DNA of 64,000 nt from Amycolatopsis eburnea (GTDB taxonomy: Bacteria > Actinomycetota > Actinomycetes > Mycobacteriales > Pseudonocardiaceae). Within the stretch, counting starts at the first letter, position 1, and each line of letters opens with the position of its first letter. A program made the translations under genes and the position numbers. This document shows, in pieces, positions 11,457-20,247 of this stretch. Location: NCBI RefSeq assembly GCF_003937945.1, contig NZ_RSEC01000036.1, positions 806,001 to 870,000 of the forward strand, read 5' to 3'. Under the pieces are notes generated by a model that ran no database searches, was not told the origin of the DNA, and worked only from the letters and a program-made list of their open reading frames with translations.

Positions 11457-12602
11457 ATGCCGGTCGAATTCCTGGGCATCGGGGGCACGCACGACGGGTC
11501 CGAAACGCACGCCCGCACGGGCGGGGTGTTCGACAAGGAGTACACGTTGCGCCTGGCCCGCGCGCACGAGGACTTCGGCTGGGACCGGGTGCTGTTCGCC
11601 TACGGTTCCGGCTCGCCGGACCCCGCGCAGGCGGCCGCGTACGTCGCCACGAAGCTCGACAAGCTGCAGATCCTGCTCGCCCACCGCCCCAACGTCTCGT
11701 ACCCGACGTTCGCCGCGAAGACGTTCGCCACGCTCGACCAGATCTCCGACGGCCGCCTCACGGTCCACTTCATCACCGGCGGCAACGACCACGAGCAGCA
11801 GCGCGAAGGCGACTACCTCAGCAAGGACGAGCGTTACGGGCGCACCCGCGAAGCCATCCAGATCATCAAGAAGGCGTGGACGTCCGACGAGCCCTTCAGC
11901 TTCGAAGGCCAGTACTACCGCTTCGCGGACTACGTCAGCGACGTCAAGCCGGTCCAGCAGCCCCGGCCCGGCGTGTCCTTCGGCGGGTCGTCGCCGGCCG
12001 CGTACGCCGCCGGTGGCGCCGAAGCGGACATCTACTGCCTCTGGGGCGAGCCGCTGGACCGGACCGCGGAGCAGATCGCGTCGGTCAAGGCCGCGGCGCT
12101 GGCCGCCGGCCGCACCGACGTGCCGCGGATCCAGGTCGCGTTCCGGCCGATCATCGCGCCGACCGAGGAGCTGGCCTGGGAAAAGGCGCACGCGACGGTG
12201 GGCGCGATCAAGGACCGCACCAAGGGCGGCCGGCCGCTGACGCGGCGGCACAAGCTCACCGAGCCCGAGAACACCGGATCGCAGCGGCTGCTGGAGATCG
12301 CGGCGAACGGCGAGCGCTTCGACCGCGCGCTCTGGACCCCGACGGCGGCCGCGACCGGCGGCGCGGGCAACTCGAACGCGCTGGTCGGGACCCCGGAGAC
12401 GGTCGCGCAGGCGCTGCTCGACTACTACGACCTCGGCGTGGAGATCCTCTCCGCCCGCGGCTACGACATGCTCGGCGACACGATCGACTTCGGGCGCTAC
12501 GTCATCCCGATCGTCCGCGAGGAGGTCGCCAAGCGCGACGTCGCCCGCGCCGCGATCGCGGCCCGCGGACCACGGGACGACGCCCTCACCATCGACGGCT
12601 GA
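11457..12602 (+). CDS. LLM-class flavin-dependent monooxygenase, alkanesulfonate monooxygenase-like
   Basis: A 381-residue luciferase-family protein. SsuD-like features are the YTLRLARAHEDFGWDRVLFAYGSGSPDPAQAA block, the HRPNVSYPTFAAKTFATLDQISDGRL strand-helix and FITGGNDHEQQREGD. Such enzymes use FMNH2 and O2 to release sulfite from alkanesulfonates or to cleave other C-S or C-N bonds. ATG 11457 follows TTGGAGGACGGT, a good site, so the in-frame TTG at 11445 is less likely. There is no SsuE flavin reductase or sulfonate transporter beside it, so the substrate stays open. A hairpin with a T-run follows the stop. Confidence 0.85.
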   Translation: MPVEFLGIGGTHDGSETHARTGGVFDKEYTLRLARAHEDFGWDRVLFAYGSGSPDPAQAAAYVATKLDKLQILLAHRPNVSYPTFAAKTFATLDQISDGRLTVHFITGGNDHEQQREGDYLSKDERYGRTREAIQIIKKAWTSDEPFSFEGQYYRFADYVSDVKPVQQPRPGVSFGGSSPAAYAAGGAEADIYCLWGEPLDRTAEQIASVKAAALAAGRTDVPRIQVAFRPIIAPTEELAWEKAHATVGAIKDRTKGGRPLTRRHKLTEPENTGSQRLLEIAANGERFDRALWTPTAAATGGAGNSNALVGTPETVAQALLDYYDLGVEILSARGYDMLGDTIDFGRYVIPIVREEVAKRDVARAAIAARGPRDDALTIDG

Positions 12603-12620
12603 CCGCCGCCTGCGCCCCAG

Positions 12621-12655
12621 GTAGCCACCTCGCGAACGCGAGGTGGCTACTTTTG
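12621..12655 (+). terminator. Rho-independent terminator after the SsuD-like gene
   Basis: GTAGCCACCTCGC pairs perfectly with GCGAGGTGGCTAC around a four-base loop (13 bp stem, or 14 counting the closing pair) and is followed by TTTTG. It begins 18 bases after the stop at 12602. This is one of few hairpins here with a downstream T-run. Confidence 0.75.
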
Positions 12656-12800
12656 CCTCTGGTCCTCCGGCCATCGGGTGCGGAATGATCCATTGGTGAC
12701 TCCTGAGCCACCGGTCAGACACTGCGGGCTATCGTCTGATCCGTTCGGGAAAGCTCCGTGACACCTTGGATACCAGCGAAAGAACCTAGAGATTCACCAA

Positions 12801-12843
12801 CAGTCACGGGACACTGGCTGGGGTAACTCACGTACCGTGACTG
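12801..12843. promoter_or_regulatory. Inverted repeat in the long leader before the MFS gene
   Basis: CAGTCACGG at 12801-12809 is repeated inverted as CCGTGACTG at 12835-12843 with 25 bases between, and a related CAGTCATGGG follows near 12876. This lies in the 319-base gap 12603-12921, which otherwise holds only the terminator. It may be an operator or a leader RNA stem; neither is established. Confidence 0.35.
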
Positions 12844-12921
12844 CCCCATGACCGGCTGGTCGTCTCGTCACCAGCAGTCATGGGACTGACGCGGTCTGCA
12901 CAAGAGGTCGGGAGAAAACGC

Positions 12922-14181
12922 ATGGCAGCACCGCCGGATCGGGTCACGTTCCGCGAGGTGTTCGGGATCGCCGAGTTCCGGGCGCTGTGGTTCGGCGAGC
13001 TGCTGTCGATCGCCGGTGACCAGCTGGCCAGGGTCGCGCTGTCCATCCTCGTCTTCACCGGCACCAACTCGGCGACCCTGACCGGCCTGACGTACGCCCT
13101 GACCTACGCCCCGTCGCTGCTCGGCGGCATCTTCCTGACCGGCTTCGCCGACCGCTTCCCCCGCCGCACCGTGATGGTGCTCGTCGACCTCCTGCGCGCC
13201 GCGCTGATCCTGCTCGTCGCGCTGCCCGGCATGCCGTTCTGGCTGATGTGCGTGCTCGTCGGCGGCGTGTCCCTGGTCAACCCGCCGTTCAAGGCGTCCC
13301 AGCTGGCGCTGCTGCCGCAGGTGCTCGAAGGCGACCGGTTCGTCGTCGGGATGGGCATCCGCAGCATGACCGTGCAGAGCGCCCAGCTGCTCGGGTTCGC
13401 CGGCGGCGGCGCGCTGCTGATCGCCCTCGACCCGCACGTCGCGCTCGCCATCGACGCCGCCACCTTCCTGCTCTCGGCCGCGTTCGTCCGCTTCGGCCTG
13501 CGCGCCCGGCCGGCCGCGGCGAGCGGGGAGCAGCGCAAGTCGTTCTTCGCGACGCTGGGCGGCGGCGGCCGGACCGCGTTCGCCAGCTCTCCACTGCGGA
13601 CGCTCGTGCTGTTCACCTGGCTGATGGGGCTGCTGCCGGTCTACGAGGGCATCGCCGCGCCGTACGTCGCGGCGGCGGGCGGCGGGCCCGAAGCGATCGG
13701 CCTGCTGCTGGCGGCCGACCCGATCGGCAGCGTCATCGCGACCTTCGCCTACACGCGCTGGGTGCCCGCGCACCTGCGGCCGAAGCTGATCGGCCCGCTG
13801 GCGGCGCTGTGCGCGGTGCCGCTGGTGCTCTGCTTCCTCAACCCCGGCCCGGTGTTCTCGATCGTCCTGTTCATCGTATCCGGCGGGTTCGGCACGGTCT
13901 GCCTGCTGCAGGCGACCGCGTCGCTGACCCTGGCCGTGCCCGACGAGCAGCGCGCGCAGGTGATGGGCCTGTCCAACACCGGGCTGACCACGATGATGGG
14001 CATCAGCCCGCTCATCGGCGGCGTGCTCGCGGATCAGCTGACCCCGCACGGCACGGTCGGCATCTTCGGCATCGTGGGAGTGGTGCTCACCCTGCCGCTG
14101 GCGGCGCTGTGGGCCCGATCGTTATCGGCGGAACCCGGCCGGTGGCACGACAAAGAAGCCGCACGCGCCGAACATGCTTGA
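12922..14181 (+). CDS. MFS transporter
   Basis: A membrane protein of 419 residues with about twelve hydrophobic segments, of the major facilitator superfamily (MFS_3/enterobactin-exporter-like). Family features include FREVFGIAEFRALWFGELLSIAGDQLARVALSI at the N-terminus, GFADRFPRRTVMVLVDLLRA (motif A) after the second helix and DPIGSVIATF in the second half. ATG 12922 follows a GGGAGA site; the open frame from 12880 adds fourteen unlikely residues. Probably a proton-driven exporter; substrate unknown. It has no dedicated regulator next to it. Confidence 0.85.
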   Translation: MAAPPDRVTFREVFGIAEFRALWFGELLSIAGDQLARVALSILVFTGTNSATLTGLTYALTYAPSLLGGIFLTGFADRFPRRTVMVLVDLLRAALILLVALPGMPFWLMCVLVGGVSLVNPPFKASQLALLPQVLEGDRFVVGMGIRSMTVQSAQLLGFAGGGALLIALDPHVALAIDAATFLLSAAFVRFGLRARPAAASGEQRKSFFATLGGGGRTAFASSPLRTLVLFTWLMGLLPVYEGIAAPYVAAAGGGPEAIGLLLAADPIGSVIATFAYTRWVPAHLRPKLIGPLAALCAVPLVLCFLNPGPVFSIVLFIVSGGFGTVCLLQATASLTLAVPDEQRAQVMGLSNTGLTTMMGISPLIGGVLADQLTPHGTVGIFGIVGVVLTLPLAALWARSLSAEPGRWHDKEAARAEHA

Positions 14182-14385
14182 CATGCCCCGCGCGTGGGCC
14201 CGACCTGCGCGACCTTGCGGTGCGCTGTGCGGTCACTGATCTTTGCCGCGCATCGCTGGCCACCTCTCGTTCCGGTGTCAACCAAAAAGTACACACCGAA
14301 AGCCCTTGTGGACAGCTGGCAAACGGTCTGAAACTGTCCGTGAGTAGATTGTCACTGATCACCTGCGCAAGGGGCTGGGGGAAAA

Positions 14386-15669
14386 ATGGTCACATCGGGG
14401 GAACGGTCTGGACAAGCCTCGGTTCGTGGTGTTGCCGACTGGGCACTGTGGTCGCGGCCACGGGCCTGGGTCGCCGTCACGCTCACCGCGATCGCCGTCA
14501 TGCTGGCCTGGACCACCGCGGCCACGCTCACGATTCCGGTCACGCTCGCGAACTTGGGGACGTTCGCGCTGCTCACCGCCCTGGCGGTGACCCAGACCGA
14601 GGTCAGCAGGCGCATCGAGCGCCAGCGCCGGATCCTGAGCAACGGGCCGCACATCAACATGACTTCGGTCTGGCTGCTGCCCGCCGGACTGCTCGTGCCG
14701 CCGCAACTGGTGGCCGTCCTCGGCACGGTGCTGTACGTCTACCTCGCGTTCCGTAGCTGGTCCGGCTTCCGACCGGGTGAATTTCACCGCGTCGCGGCCA
14801 ACGCGACCACGATGATCCTCTCCGGGTTCGCCGCGAACTTCGTCGCGCAGGCGCTGCACGGGCACGGGATGACCGCCGTGGCGCTCGCCGCCATCGCCTT
14901 CTTCGCCACCAACACCGCGCTCACCGGGCTCGGGCTGTACCTGGCCGCGCCGGAGAAGGCGACCGCCGAAGGCTGCCTCGGCAACATGGACGACAACCTG
15001 CTGGAGCTGGCCACGCTGTGCGTCGGCGGCCTGCTGGTGATGGTCTTGACCACCGAGCCGCTGCTGTCGGTGCTGGTGATCCTGCCGCTCTACGTGCTGC
15101 AGCGGTCCGTGCTGATCAAGCGGCTCGAGGAGCTCGCCACGACCGACCAGAAGACGCAGCTGCTCAACGCCACCACCTGGCAGGACGGCGCGCAGCGCGA
15201 GATTTCGCGCGCGGAGCGGGAAAACGGCAGCTTCGGCGCCATGATGATCGACCTCGACCACTTCAAGCGGATCAACGACACCTACGGGCACCTCGCGGGG
15301 GACGACGTGCTCAAGGCGGTCGCGGCCGTGGTCAAGCAGGAGACCAGGGCGCACGACCTGGTCGGGCGGTTCGGCGGTGAGGAGTTCGTCGCGCTGCTGC
15401 CCGCGACGTCCAAGGAGGACGCGATCGTCACCGCCGAGCGGATCCGGCAACGGGTCAGCGAGCTGGTGATCAGCACGAAGACCAACGAAGGCACGGCGGT
15501 CGACATCGAACGCCAGACGGCGTCCATCGGCGTCGCCGCGTACCCGCTCGACGGGTCGTCGATCGAGGAAGTGATGTCCTCCGCCGACGCCGCCGTCTAC
15601 GCGGCCAAGCACGGCGGGCGGAACCGGGTGGTCGGCTCCGTCGCGCTCCCGGAGATGGCCGTCGCTTAG
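14386..15669 (+). CDS. Membrane-bound GGDEF domain protein (predicted diguanylate cyclase)
   Basis: A 427-residue protein. Residues 25 to about 250 carry six or more hydrophobic helices with no recognised sensory domain; the C-terminal 170 residues are a GGDEF domain with MIDLDHFKRINDTYGHLAGDDVL and an intact active-site loop RFGGEEF. It should therefore make cyclic di-GMP from GTP. No EAL partner or RxxD inhibitory site is obvious. A possible promoter lies in 14280-14360, including TAGATT at about 14345. The gene is single and faces the TetR gene convergently. Confidence 0.88.
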   Translation: MVTSGERSGQASVRGVADWALWSRPRAWVAVTLTAIAVMLAWTTAATLTIPVTLANLGTFALLTALAVTQTEVSRRIERQRRILSNGPHINMTSVWLLPAGLLVPPQLVAVLGTVLYVYLAFRSWSGFRPGEFHRVAANATTMILSGFAANFVAQALHGHGMTAVALAAIAFFATNTALTGLGLYLAAPEKATAEGCLGNMDDNLLELATLCVGGLLVMVLTTEPLLSVLVILPLYVLQRSVLIKRLEELATTDQKTQLLNATTWQDGAQREISRAERENGSFGAMMIDLDHFKRINDTYGHLAGDDVLKAVAAVVKQETRAHDLVGRFGGEEFVALLPATSKEDAIVTAERIRQRVSELVISTKTNEGTAVDIERQTASIGVAAYPLDGSSIEEVMSSADAAVYAAKHGGRNRVVGSVALPEMAVA

Positions 15670-15681
15670 CTGCCGTCGGAG

Positions 15682-16326
15682 TCAGCGCAGCCGGTCGATG
15701 ACGTCGCTCGCCTTGGTCTGGAGGCGGGCGACGCCGCCGACGGTGAACTCGGTCAGCAAGTCGATCAAGGCGTCCTGGTCCGGCGGTTCGCCGTCCCAGG
15801 TGGCCTGGACCAGTGACTCGGTCATCGCGAAGAAGAGCGTGACGAGCGCGCGGTCCGCGCGGCCGGAGTCGATGCCGTGCGCGGCCCACCGCTTGCGGCT
15901 GGCTTCGGCGTAGACGACGGCCAGCCTCTCCCTCAACCGGGTGAGGGCAGGGTCGCCCGCGCGCTCGGCCGCGCGGAGCACGCCGTAGCCCTCGGGGTGG
16001 TCGGCGACGAAGGTGACCATGTTGGCGTAGTTGGCCCGCGCCCAGGCCCGCAGCCCGGGCTGCTCGTCGGCCACCGAAGGGCCCGCGATGGCGGCGAAGG
16101 CGCTTTCCTCGGTGGCCGCCACGACCTCTGCGAACAGCGTCGCCCGGTCGCCGAACTGCTCGTAGACGGCCTGCCGCGAGACGCCGGCTTCGCGCGCGAT
16201 CTGCTCGATCGTGGCGCCCTGCATCCCGTGCTGCGCGACGACCCGCGCCGTGGCGCCCAGCACGCGGGCGCGCTGCTCCCCGACCGGGAGCTTGCGCGGC
16301 CGCCCACGCGGAGCGGGGCTTGACAT
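15682..16326 (-). CDS. TetR family transcriptional regulator
   Basis: A 214-residue regulator. The N-terminal helix-turn-helix is GATIEQIAREAGVSRQAVYEQFGDRATLFAEV at about residues 35-66, preceded by the basic segment RGRPRKLPVGEQRARVL. The C-terminal ligand-binding half is not assignable to a known ligand. ATG 16326 is preceded by GAGGTGG; upstream in-frame starts to 16389 would run through the promoter. It is divergent from the secreted lipase gene, and TetR proteins usually control their divergent neighbour, so lipase control is a reasonable inference. Confidence 0.88.
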   Translation of the reverse strand: MSSPAPRGRPRKLPVGEQRARVLGATARVVAQHGMQGATIEQIAREAGVSRQAVYEQFGDRATLFAEVVAATEESAFAAIAGPSVADEQPGLRAWARANYANMVTFVADHPEGYGVLRAAERAGDPALTRLRERLAVVYAEASRKRWAAHGIDSGRADRALVTLFFAMTESLVQATWDGEPPDQDALIDLLTEFTVGGVARLQTKASDVIDRLR

Positions 16327-16356
16327 GGTGGTCCACCTCACGTGATTCTTTTTCCG

Positions 16357-16378
16357 ACACCTCTGTCTAAAAAGGTGT
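16357..16378. promoter_or_regulatory. Possible TetR operator between regulator and lipase
   Basis: ACACCT and AGGTGT face each other ten bases apart in the 88-base gap between the divergent TetR and lipase genes. Position suits an operator for both; the arms are short, so this is tentative. Confidence 0.4.
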
Positions 16379-16414
16379 TCCCCGCGCACTCGTCCTGCTC
16401 AACGAGGAGCAAGC

Positions 16415-17629
16415 ATGCGTATCTTCCCCCGCCGCGCCCTGGCCGCGGCCGTCGCCACGGTTTCCGTGCTGGCACTGCTGGCACCCGGCGCCTCCGCCGC
16501 GTCCTTCTACGATCCCCCTTCACCGCTTCCGGCGGGCAGCAACGGCGACGTCATCCGCCACGAAGCGTCGACGTTCTACATCGACCCGATCAAGCTGATC
16601 AAGGCCGACGCGGACGTGCAGCGGATCATGTACCGCAGCACCGACACGCACGGCTCGCCGATCGCCGTCACCGGCACGGTGCTGACGCCGCGGTCGGCGT
16701 GGCACGGCGCCGGCGCGCGCCCGATCGTCTCCTACGCCGTCGGCACGCAGGGCGAGGGCGACGACTGCGCGCCGTCGAAAGCGCTTGCCGCCGGCTTCGA
16801 GTACGAAGGCCCGTTCATCGCCGGGCTCCTGACGCGGGGCTACGGCGTCGTCGTCACCGACTACGAAGGACTCGGGACACCGGGCGACCACACGTACGTC
16901 AACCGCGCGGCGGAGGCGCACGCGGTGCTCGACGCGGTCCGCGCGGCGCAGCGGCTGCCGGAAGCCGGGCTGCCGGACGACGGCCCGGTCGCGATCGCGG
17001 GCTACTCCCAGGGCGGCGGCGCGTCGGCCGCGGCGGCGGAACTCCAGCCGAGCTACGCGCCGGAGCTGAAGCTGAAGGGCGCGTACGCGGGCGCGGTGCC
17101 GGCGGACCTGGCTTCGGTGGCCAAGAACCTCGACGGGCACTACGCGGTCGGCTTCCTCGGCTTCGCGCTGGTGAGCATGAACTACGCGTATCCGGAGCTG
17201 AACATCCCGGCGCTGCTCAACGCGCGCGGCAAGCAGCTGTTCGAGCAGGTCCGGACCGAGTGCACGGTGGAGGCGGTCGCGGCGCACGCGTTCACGCAGT
17301 CTTCGACGCTGACCAACGACGGCCGCTCGCTGACTGCGTACCTCGGCGAGGAGCCGTACGCGTCGCGGGTGGCGGAGCAGAAGATCGGGGCGCTCAAGCC
17401 GGCGGTGCCGGTGCTGATCGTCCACAGCGCGCTCGACGACATCGTGCCCTACGCCCAGGATCGCGACCTGGGCCGGACGTGGTGCGGCAAGGGCGTGAAG
17501 GTGCAGTTCAGCACGTCACTGGTGCCGACGCACGTGCTCGCGGCGGTGCGGGCGTTCCCGGAGGCGTTCGCGTGGCTCGAAGGCCGCTTCGCCGGCCTCC
17601 CGGCCCTCTCCAACTGCGGCCTGTTCTGA
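16415..17629 (+). CDS. Secreted lipase (LIP family)
   Basis: A 404-residue exported alpha/beta hydrolase of the secretory lipase family (PF03583-like). The signal peptide covers about residues 1-31 (LAAAVATVSVLALLAPGASAA). The nucleophile elbow is GYSQGGGA, the acid is probably in HSALDDIVPY and the histidine in VPTHVLA. The pair GEGDDCAPSKAL and GRTWCGKG supplies cysteines for disulphides. These enzymes cleave fatty-acid esters outside the cell. It is divergent from a TetR regulator and ends just before a 24-bp hairpin. Confidence 0.88.
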   Translation: MRIFPRRALAAAVATVSVLALLAPGASAASFYDPPSPLPAGSNGDVIRHEASTFYIDPIKLIKADADVQRIMYRSTDTHGSPIAVTGTVLTPRSAWHGAGARPIVSYAVGTQGEGDDCAPSKALAAGFEYEGPFIAGLLTRGYGVVVTDYEGLGTPGDHTYVNRAAEAHAVLDAVRAAQRLPEAGLPDDGPVAIAGYSQGGGASAAAAELQPSYAPELKLKGAYAGAVPADLASVAKNLDGHYAVGFLGFALVSMNYAYPELNIPALLNARGKQLFEQVRTECTVEAVAAHAFTQSSTLTNDGRSLTAYLGEEPYASRVAEQKIGALKPAVPVLIVHSALDDIVPYAQDRDLGRTWCGKGVKVQFSTSLVPTHVLAAVRAFPEAFAWLEGRFAGLPALSNCGLF

Positions 17630-17631
17630 CG

Positions 17632-17684
17632 TTCGTGAAGGCCACCTTGAGGAACTCTACGTTCCTCAAGGTGGCCTTCACGAA
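17632..17684. repeat. Hairpin family B, copy 1
   Basis: Two 24-base arms (17632-17655 and 17661-17684) are perfect inverted complements around the loop TCTAC. The arm starts TTCGTGAAGGCCACCTTGAG. It lies between the convergent lipase and DUF3151 genes, three bases after the lipase stop and eight before the other stop. There is no T-run. Related arms occur at 37713 and 62732. Confidence 0.93.
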
Positions 17685-17691
17685 GTTGGCG

Positions 17692-18102
17692 TCACTTGAG
17701 GCCGGTGGCTTCCGCGGCAGCGGGGTCGGAGTCGGCGAGGAACGTCCGGCAGCGGTCGTACTCCTCGGTCTCGCCGATCTTGCCGGCGGCCTTGCCCAGC
17801 ACGGCGAGGGAGCGCAGGAAGCCCTGGTTGGGGCGGTGCGCCCACGGCACCGGGCCGAAGCCCTTCCAGCCCGCGCGGCGCAGCTGGTCGAGCCCGCGGT
17901 GGTAGCCGGTGCGGGCGTACGCGTAGGCGGCGATGGTCTCGCCCGCCTCGAAGGCCTTCTCGGCCAGCGACGCCCACGCCTCGCTGTAGTAGGGGTGTTC
18001 GGCCGCGACGGTGGCCGGGTCGCTCCCGGCGTCGAGCGCGGCCTGGGCGGCGGTGTGCTCGGGCAGCAGCGTCGGCTCGGGGCCGAGCAGGTTGTGCGTC
18101 AT
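17692..18102 (-). CDS. DUF3151 domain protein
   Basis: A 136-residue soluble protein beginning MTHNLLGPEPTLLPEH, with HPYYSEAWASLAEKAFEAGETIAAYAYARTGYHRGLDQLRRAGWKGFGPVPW and PNQGFLRSLAVLGKAA, the hallmarks of DUF3151. The sequence reads like a short helical repeat protein. ATG 18102 is the family-like start; an in-frame ATG at 18111 is close behind. From memory, the mycobacterial orthologue lies near fba, as here. Function unknown. Confidence 0.85.
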   Translation of the reverse strand: MTHNLLGPEPTLLPEHTAAQAALDAGSDPATVAAEHPYYSEAWASLAEKAFEAGETIAAYAYARTGYHRGLDQLRRAGWKGFGPVPWAHRPNQGFLRSLAVLGKAAGKIGETEEYDRCRTFLADSDPAAAEATGLK

Positions 18103-18118
18103 GCCGCCCATTCTGCCC

Positions 18119-18205
18119 TCAGAAGAGCAGGGCTCCGAGCACCCCGCCACCGGCCAGCACCAGGGCGCCGATCAGGACGGCGGCCACGACTCGTTTCGGC
18201 ATCAT
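18119..18205 (-). CDS. Possible 28-residue single-pass membrane peptide
   Basis: A short frame starting with two adjacent ATGs (18205, 18202). It encodes a basic MMPKRVVAAV start, then a glycine- and leucine-rich hydrophobic stretch ending GALLF. It fits one membrane span. No clear ribosome binding site is visible and it lies just upstream of the DUF3151 gene on the same strand, so it could be a small operon leader or chance. Confidence 0.35.
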   Translation of the reverse strand: MMPKRVVAAVLIGALVLAGGGVLGALLF

Positions 18206-18310
18206 GGCGGCACACCATGCCAACTTCCGCACGCCGGAAGCAAATCGGCCACCCCTACGGGTGAACCCCGGTTTTCGGCGGTCTTAGCCCGCTCGTGACC
18301 ATGACCGGCC

Positions 18311-19495
18311 ATGATGTCCGGCATGGCCAAGGCAGTCGACGTCCCGGTGGACGTGATCCCGCGCAGCCCCATCGGCAAGACGCGGCTGTTCTTCACGCGG
18401 CACTGGCACCGCGGTGCCCCCGGGCAGCCGACGCCGGACTGGGTGCTCCGGTTCTGCTACGGGATGTGGCTGGCGGCGTTCGCGTTCAAGCTGCTCGGCT
18501 CGTCGTGGGACATGTCGTGGCACTTCATGTGGCTGCGCGACGACCTGGCCCCGCCACACCTGATCAACACCGTCGGCACGGTGATCATCGTGGTGCTGGT
18601 GGCGATCCACAGCTACACGGGCCTGGGCTGCGACAAGCGGTCCCTGCGGCTGATGCAGATCGGCCTGCTGGTGTTCCTGGTCGCGGCGCCGCTGGACGTC
18701 ATCAACCACCGCGTCAACGGCCTCGACCTGACGGCGTGGAGCCCGTCGCACATGATGCTGTACCTGGGCACGGGCATCATGCAGGCCGGCGTGCTGCTGG
18801 GCTGGCTGCGCTACGCGCCCCCGGGCCGCTTCCGCACCGGCGTGCTGCTCGCGCTGTGGGCGTTCTTCCTGGAGAACACGTTCTTCCCGAACGGCCAGCA
18901 GGAGTACGGCATCCTCGGCCTGCGCGCGTGGGAGCGCGGCGAGCCGGAGGCGGAGAAGTCCCTGCTCGACTTCGCGGCCAACCAGATCGGCCACCCGGTC
19001 GACCGGACGGCGGTGCTGCACTTCACGATGCCGATCCCATCGTGGGTGTACCCGTTGTGGGGCATCGGCGTGATGGCGTTGATCCTGGTCCTGGCGCGTC
19101 GCACCCTGGGCTTCCGCTGGGCGGCGACCTCGGTGGCGCTGGCGTACGTGGCGTACCGGTCGGTGATGTGGCCGCTGCTGCTGGGCCTGGGTTTCCCGGT
19201 GTCGACGGTGCCGTTCTACCTGCTGTTCGTGGGCCTGGCGGTGGACCTGGCGTTCGCTCTCGGCTCAGGTGCGGTACGGGCCGGCGCGGGCGCGCTGCTG
19301 GTGACGGCGTTCGGGTTCGGGGCGCTGTGGGTGCAGTCGCAGTTCCGGCCGTGGGTACTGGGCGACGCGCACACGGAGTCGGCGCCGCCGGTGGCGTACT
19401 GGACGGCTTTGGCGGTGCTGGTCGGGGTGTTCGTCTTGTGGGCGGCGGCCGGCCCGGCTTCCCGGCGGTGGACCGCGAGCCGGGTAACCGCGTAG
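18311..19495 (+). CDS. Polytopic membrane protein, function unknown
   Basis: A 394-residue membrane protein with about nine or ten hydrophobic segments. It carries conserved-looking polar motifs near membrane faces: [47 protein letters not shown] and [16 protein letters not shown]. The several histidines and acidic residues at helix ends suggest a metal or proton site, but no family is recognised. Start choices are ATG 18311, 18314 or 18323, none with a strong ribosome binding site. Its TAG stop falls inside the operator of the following VapBC pair. Confidence 0.75.
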   Translation: MMSGMAKAVDVPVDVIPRSPIGKTRLFFTRHWHRGAPGQPTPDWVLRFCYGMWLAAFAFKLLGSSWDMSWHFMWLRDDLAPPHLINTVGTVIIVVLVAIHSYTGLGCDKRSLRLMQIGLLVFLVAAPLDVINHRVNGLDLTAWSPSHMMLYLGTGIMQAGVLLGWLRYAPPGRFRTGVLLALWAFFLENTFFPNGQQEYGILGLRAWERGEPEAEKSLLDFAANQIGHPVDRTAVLHFTMPIPSWVYPLWGIGVMALILVLARRTLGFRWAATSVALAYVAYRSVMWPLLLGLGFPVSTVPFYLLFVGLAVDLAFALGSGAVRAGAGALLVTAFGFGALWVQSQFRPWVLGDAHTESAPPVAYWTALAVLVGVFVLWAAAGPASRRWTASRVTA

Positions 19496-19508
19496 CACCA
19501 GGTGCTAC
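19492..19508. promoter_or_regulatory. VapBC autoregulatory operator
   Basis: GTAGCACC and GGTGCTAC are perfect inverted arms around one A, ending ten bases before the antitoxin ATG. A TACACT -10-like box (19506-19511) overlaps the right arm. Antitoxin autorepression at such sites is standard. The left arm contains the stop codon of the upstream membrane-protein gene. Confidence 0.7.
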
Positions 19509-19517
19509 ACTTGCTTC

Positions 19518-19793
19518 ATGAAGATCATCAGCCAGCGGGAGCTTCGCAACGGCTCCGCCGCGATCATGGACGCGGTCGAAGCCGGCGAGACCTTCCACGT
19601 CACGCGCAACGGCGTGGAGATCGCCGAACTTCGCCCCCTGGCCCCGCGGCGTCGGCTCACCACCGAGGAGCTGGTCGCCAAGCACCGCCGTATGCCCCGG
19701 GTCGACGCGACGGAGATGCGCAGGGACATCGACGAGTTCTTCGGCGATGATCGGCTGAGCGACGACGACCCCTGGGACCGGTCGCGTGGCTGA
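19518..19793 (+). CDS. Type II antitoxin, Phd/YefM family
   Basis: A 91-residue antitoxin. The N-terminal half is the Phd/YefM DNA-binding fold ([38 protein letters not shown]); the C-terminal half is acidic and probably wraps the toxin ([23 protein letters not shown]). It overlaps the toxin gene by eight bases, the usual coupling that keeps antitoxin in excess. It should repress its own promoter through the adjacent palindrome. Confidence 0.9.
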   Translation: MKIISQRELRNGSAAIMDAVEAGETFHVTRNGVEIAELRPLAPRRRLTTEELVAKHRRMPRVDATEMRRDIDEFFGDDRLSDDDPWDRSRG

Positions 19794-20190
19794 CCAGCGC
19801 GATGCGGGCGTGCTCGACACCTGCGTGTACATAGACTTGAACTTGTTGGAACCGGCACAGCTGCCGAAGGTCACCGAGCTCACCGCGATCTCGATGGCCG
19901 AGTTGCACCAAGGCGTCGTGGTGGCCAAGGACTCCGCGCTGCGTGCCTCGCGAACCGAAAAGCTCGGCGCGGCGATCACCGATTTCAGCCCGCTCCCCTT
20001 CGACGGCGACGCGGCCACCCGGTACGGCACGTTCGTCGCGATGGTGCTCGCCACCGGACGCGACCCGCGACCACGCAAAATGGACCTGATGATCGCCGCG
20101 ATCGCCTCGGTGCGCGGCCTGCCGCTGTACACCCGGAACGCGAAGGACTTCCGCGGCCTCGAGAGCCTGCTGGAAGTCGTCGAGGTCTGA
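19786..20190 (+). CDS. VapC-type PIN domain toxin
   Basis: A 134-residue PIN-domain ribonuclease toxin. The acidic metal-binding residues are visible: aspartates in [10 protein letters not shown] near the N-terminus, glutamate in [11 protein letters not shown], and an aspartate in [10 protein letters not shown] with TRNAKDF at the C-terminal end. VapC proteins cleave tRNA or rRNA when free of antitoxin. The start is GTG 19786 inside the end of the antitoxin gene. The reading frame looks intact, so the pair is probably functional. Confidence 0.9.
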   Translation: MADQRDAGVLDTCVYIDLNLLEPAQLPKVTELTAISMAELHQGVVVAKDSALRASRTEKLGAAITDFSPLPFDGDAATRYGTFVAMVLATGRDPRPRKMDLMIAAIASVRGLPLYTRNAKDFRGLESLLEVVEV

Positions 20191-20196
20191 ACACGA

Positions 20197-20236
20197 CGAA
20201 GGGGCCGCACTTTCACGTGAAAGTGCGGCCCCTTCG
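20197..20236. repeat. Palindrome family A, copy 2 (40-bp perfect palindrome)
   Basis: The 20-bp core at 20207-20226 sits in a longer perfect palindrome with outer arms CGAAGGGGCC and GGCCCCTTCG. It fills the gap between the convergent vapC (stop 20190) and fba (stop 20248) genes, where it could end transcription from both sides. Confidence 0.95.
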
Positions 20237-20247
20237 CGCGAAGAGAC

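Noticed and set aside
14182..14385. Possible small gene or riboswitch in the gap before the GGDEF gene
   Set aside because: Short frames exist on both strands but lack ribosome binding sites and protein-like composition, and no known riboswitch core was recognised.
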